Assembly (NCBI RefSeq): GCF_000525915.1
Contig: NZ_AODH01000004.1
Coordinates: forward strand, 1 to 64,000
DNA length: 64,000 nucleotides
From: Brochothrix campestris FSL F6-1037
GTDB taxonomy: Bacteria > Bacillota > Bacilli > Lactobacillales > Listeriaceae
Direction: 5' to 3'
Under the pieces are notes generated by a model. That model was given only the letters and a program-made list of their open reading frames with translations. It did not search any database and was not told where the DNA came from. Numbering within the stretch: the stretch's first letter is position 1; every line of letters starts with the position of its first letter. Below, in pieces: positions 63,981-64,000 of this stretch. The position numbers and the translations under genes were made by a program.

Positions 63981-64000
63981 AAGCGAAATCATCTCGTAAA

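Overview
The window is about 64 kb of a low-GC Gram-positive (Bacilli) chromosome carrying one complete, tmRNA-integrated siphovirus prophage. The evidence for Bacilli is the secG-esterase-rnr-smpB-ssrA gene order, strong AAGGAGG-type ribosome binding sites, GTG and TTG starts, cre boxes, PTS permeases, a CsoR-CopA copper locus and a Gram-positive phage module order. The combination fits Listeriaceae, and Brochothrix in particular is plausible. The genus is an inference, because no rRNA or tRNA gene is present to settle it.

Left chromosomal arm (1-12187): a 120-bp tandem array runs off the left edge. It is followed by a YdeI-type protein, an RND exporter (SwrC/AcrB type), an alanine-rich membrane-anchored protein, an LD-carboxypeptidase, two small Xre regulators, and then the conserved block secG, carboxylesterase, RNase R, smpB and ssrA.

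Prophage (about 12177-47177, flanked by the 13-bp core CGCCGTCTCCATT): the leftward lysogeny module holds the integrase, a DUF4041/T5orf172 protein, an ImmA-like peptidase and a CI repressor. Palindromic operators resembling TAAACGAATCGTTTA separate it from the rightward early region: Cro, DUF771, replisome organizer, DnaC-like loader, many small ORFs, two antisense moron-like genes, an ArpU-like regulator and a second tyrosine recombinase. A two-gene membrane-protein cassette follows, then packaging (HNH, P-loop protein, TerS, TerL), head (portal, ClpP-like protease, HK97 capsid), neck and tail (including a G/GT chaperone pair and a short 801-aa tape measure), a baseplate with a double-hydrolase tail lysin and receptor-binding proteins, and lysis (holin, secreted GH25-LysM endolysin). 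Between the lysis module and attR lies a Panacea-domain gene paired with a four-helix membrane protein. The pair has its own promoter and leader hairpin and is the best candidate for an undescribed conflict or toxin-antitoxin system. Two probable -1 ribosomal frameshifts are visible, at the capsid and at the G/GT chaperone.

Right chromosomal arm (47178-64000): the native ssrA terminator, displaced by the prophage, lies just right of attR. It is followed by two tiny overlapping genes, copA-csoR with a CsoR operator, an RpiR regulator divergent from a cre-controlled EIIC plus TIM-barrel gene, a tRNA-dihydrouridine synthase, a TetR/membrane-exporter pair with two identical operators, and an EIIC-LacI-fucosidase-GH1 catabolic operon with a perfect LacI-type palindrome. 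A sugar O-acetyltransferase and a Cof-type HAD phosphatase end the window.

Caution: about 20 genes, chromosomal and phage, are broken by single-base indels, nearly all in homopolymer runs. Most look like sequencing errors rather than biological decay. Their spans are given as the restored genes.
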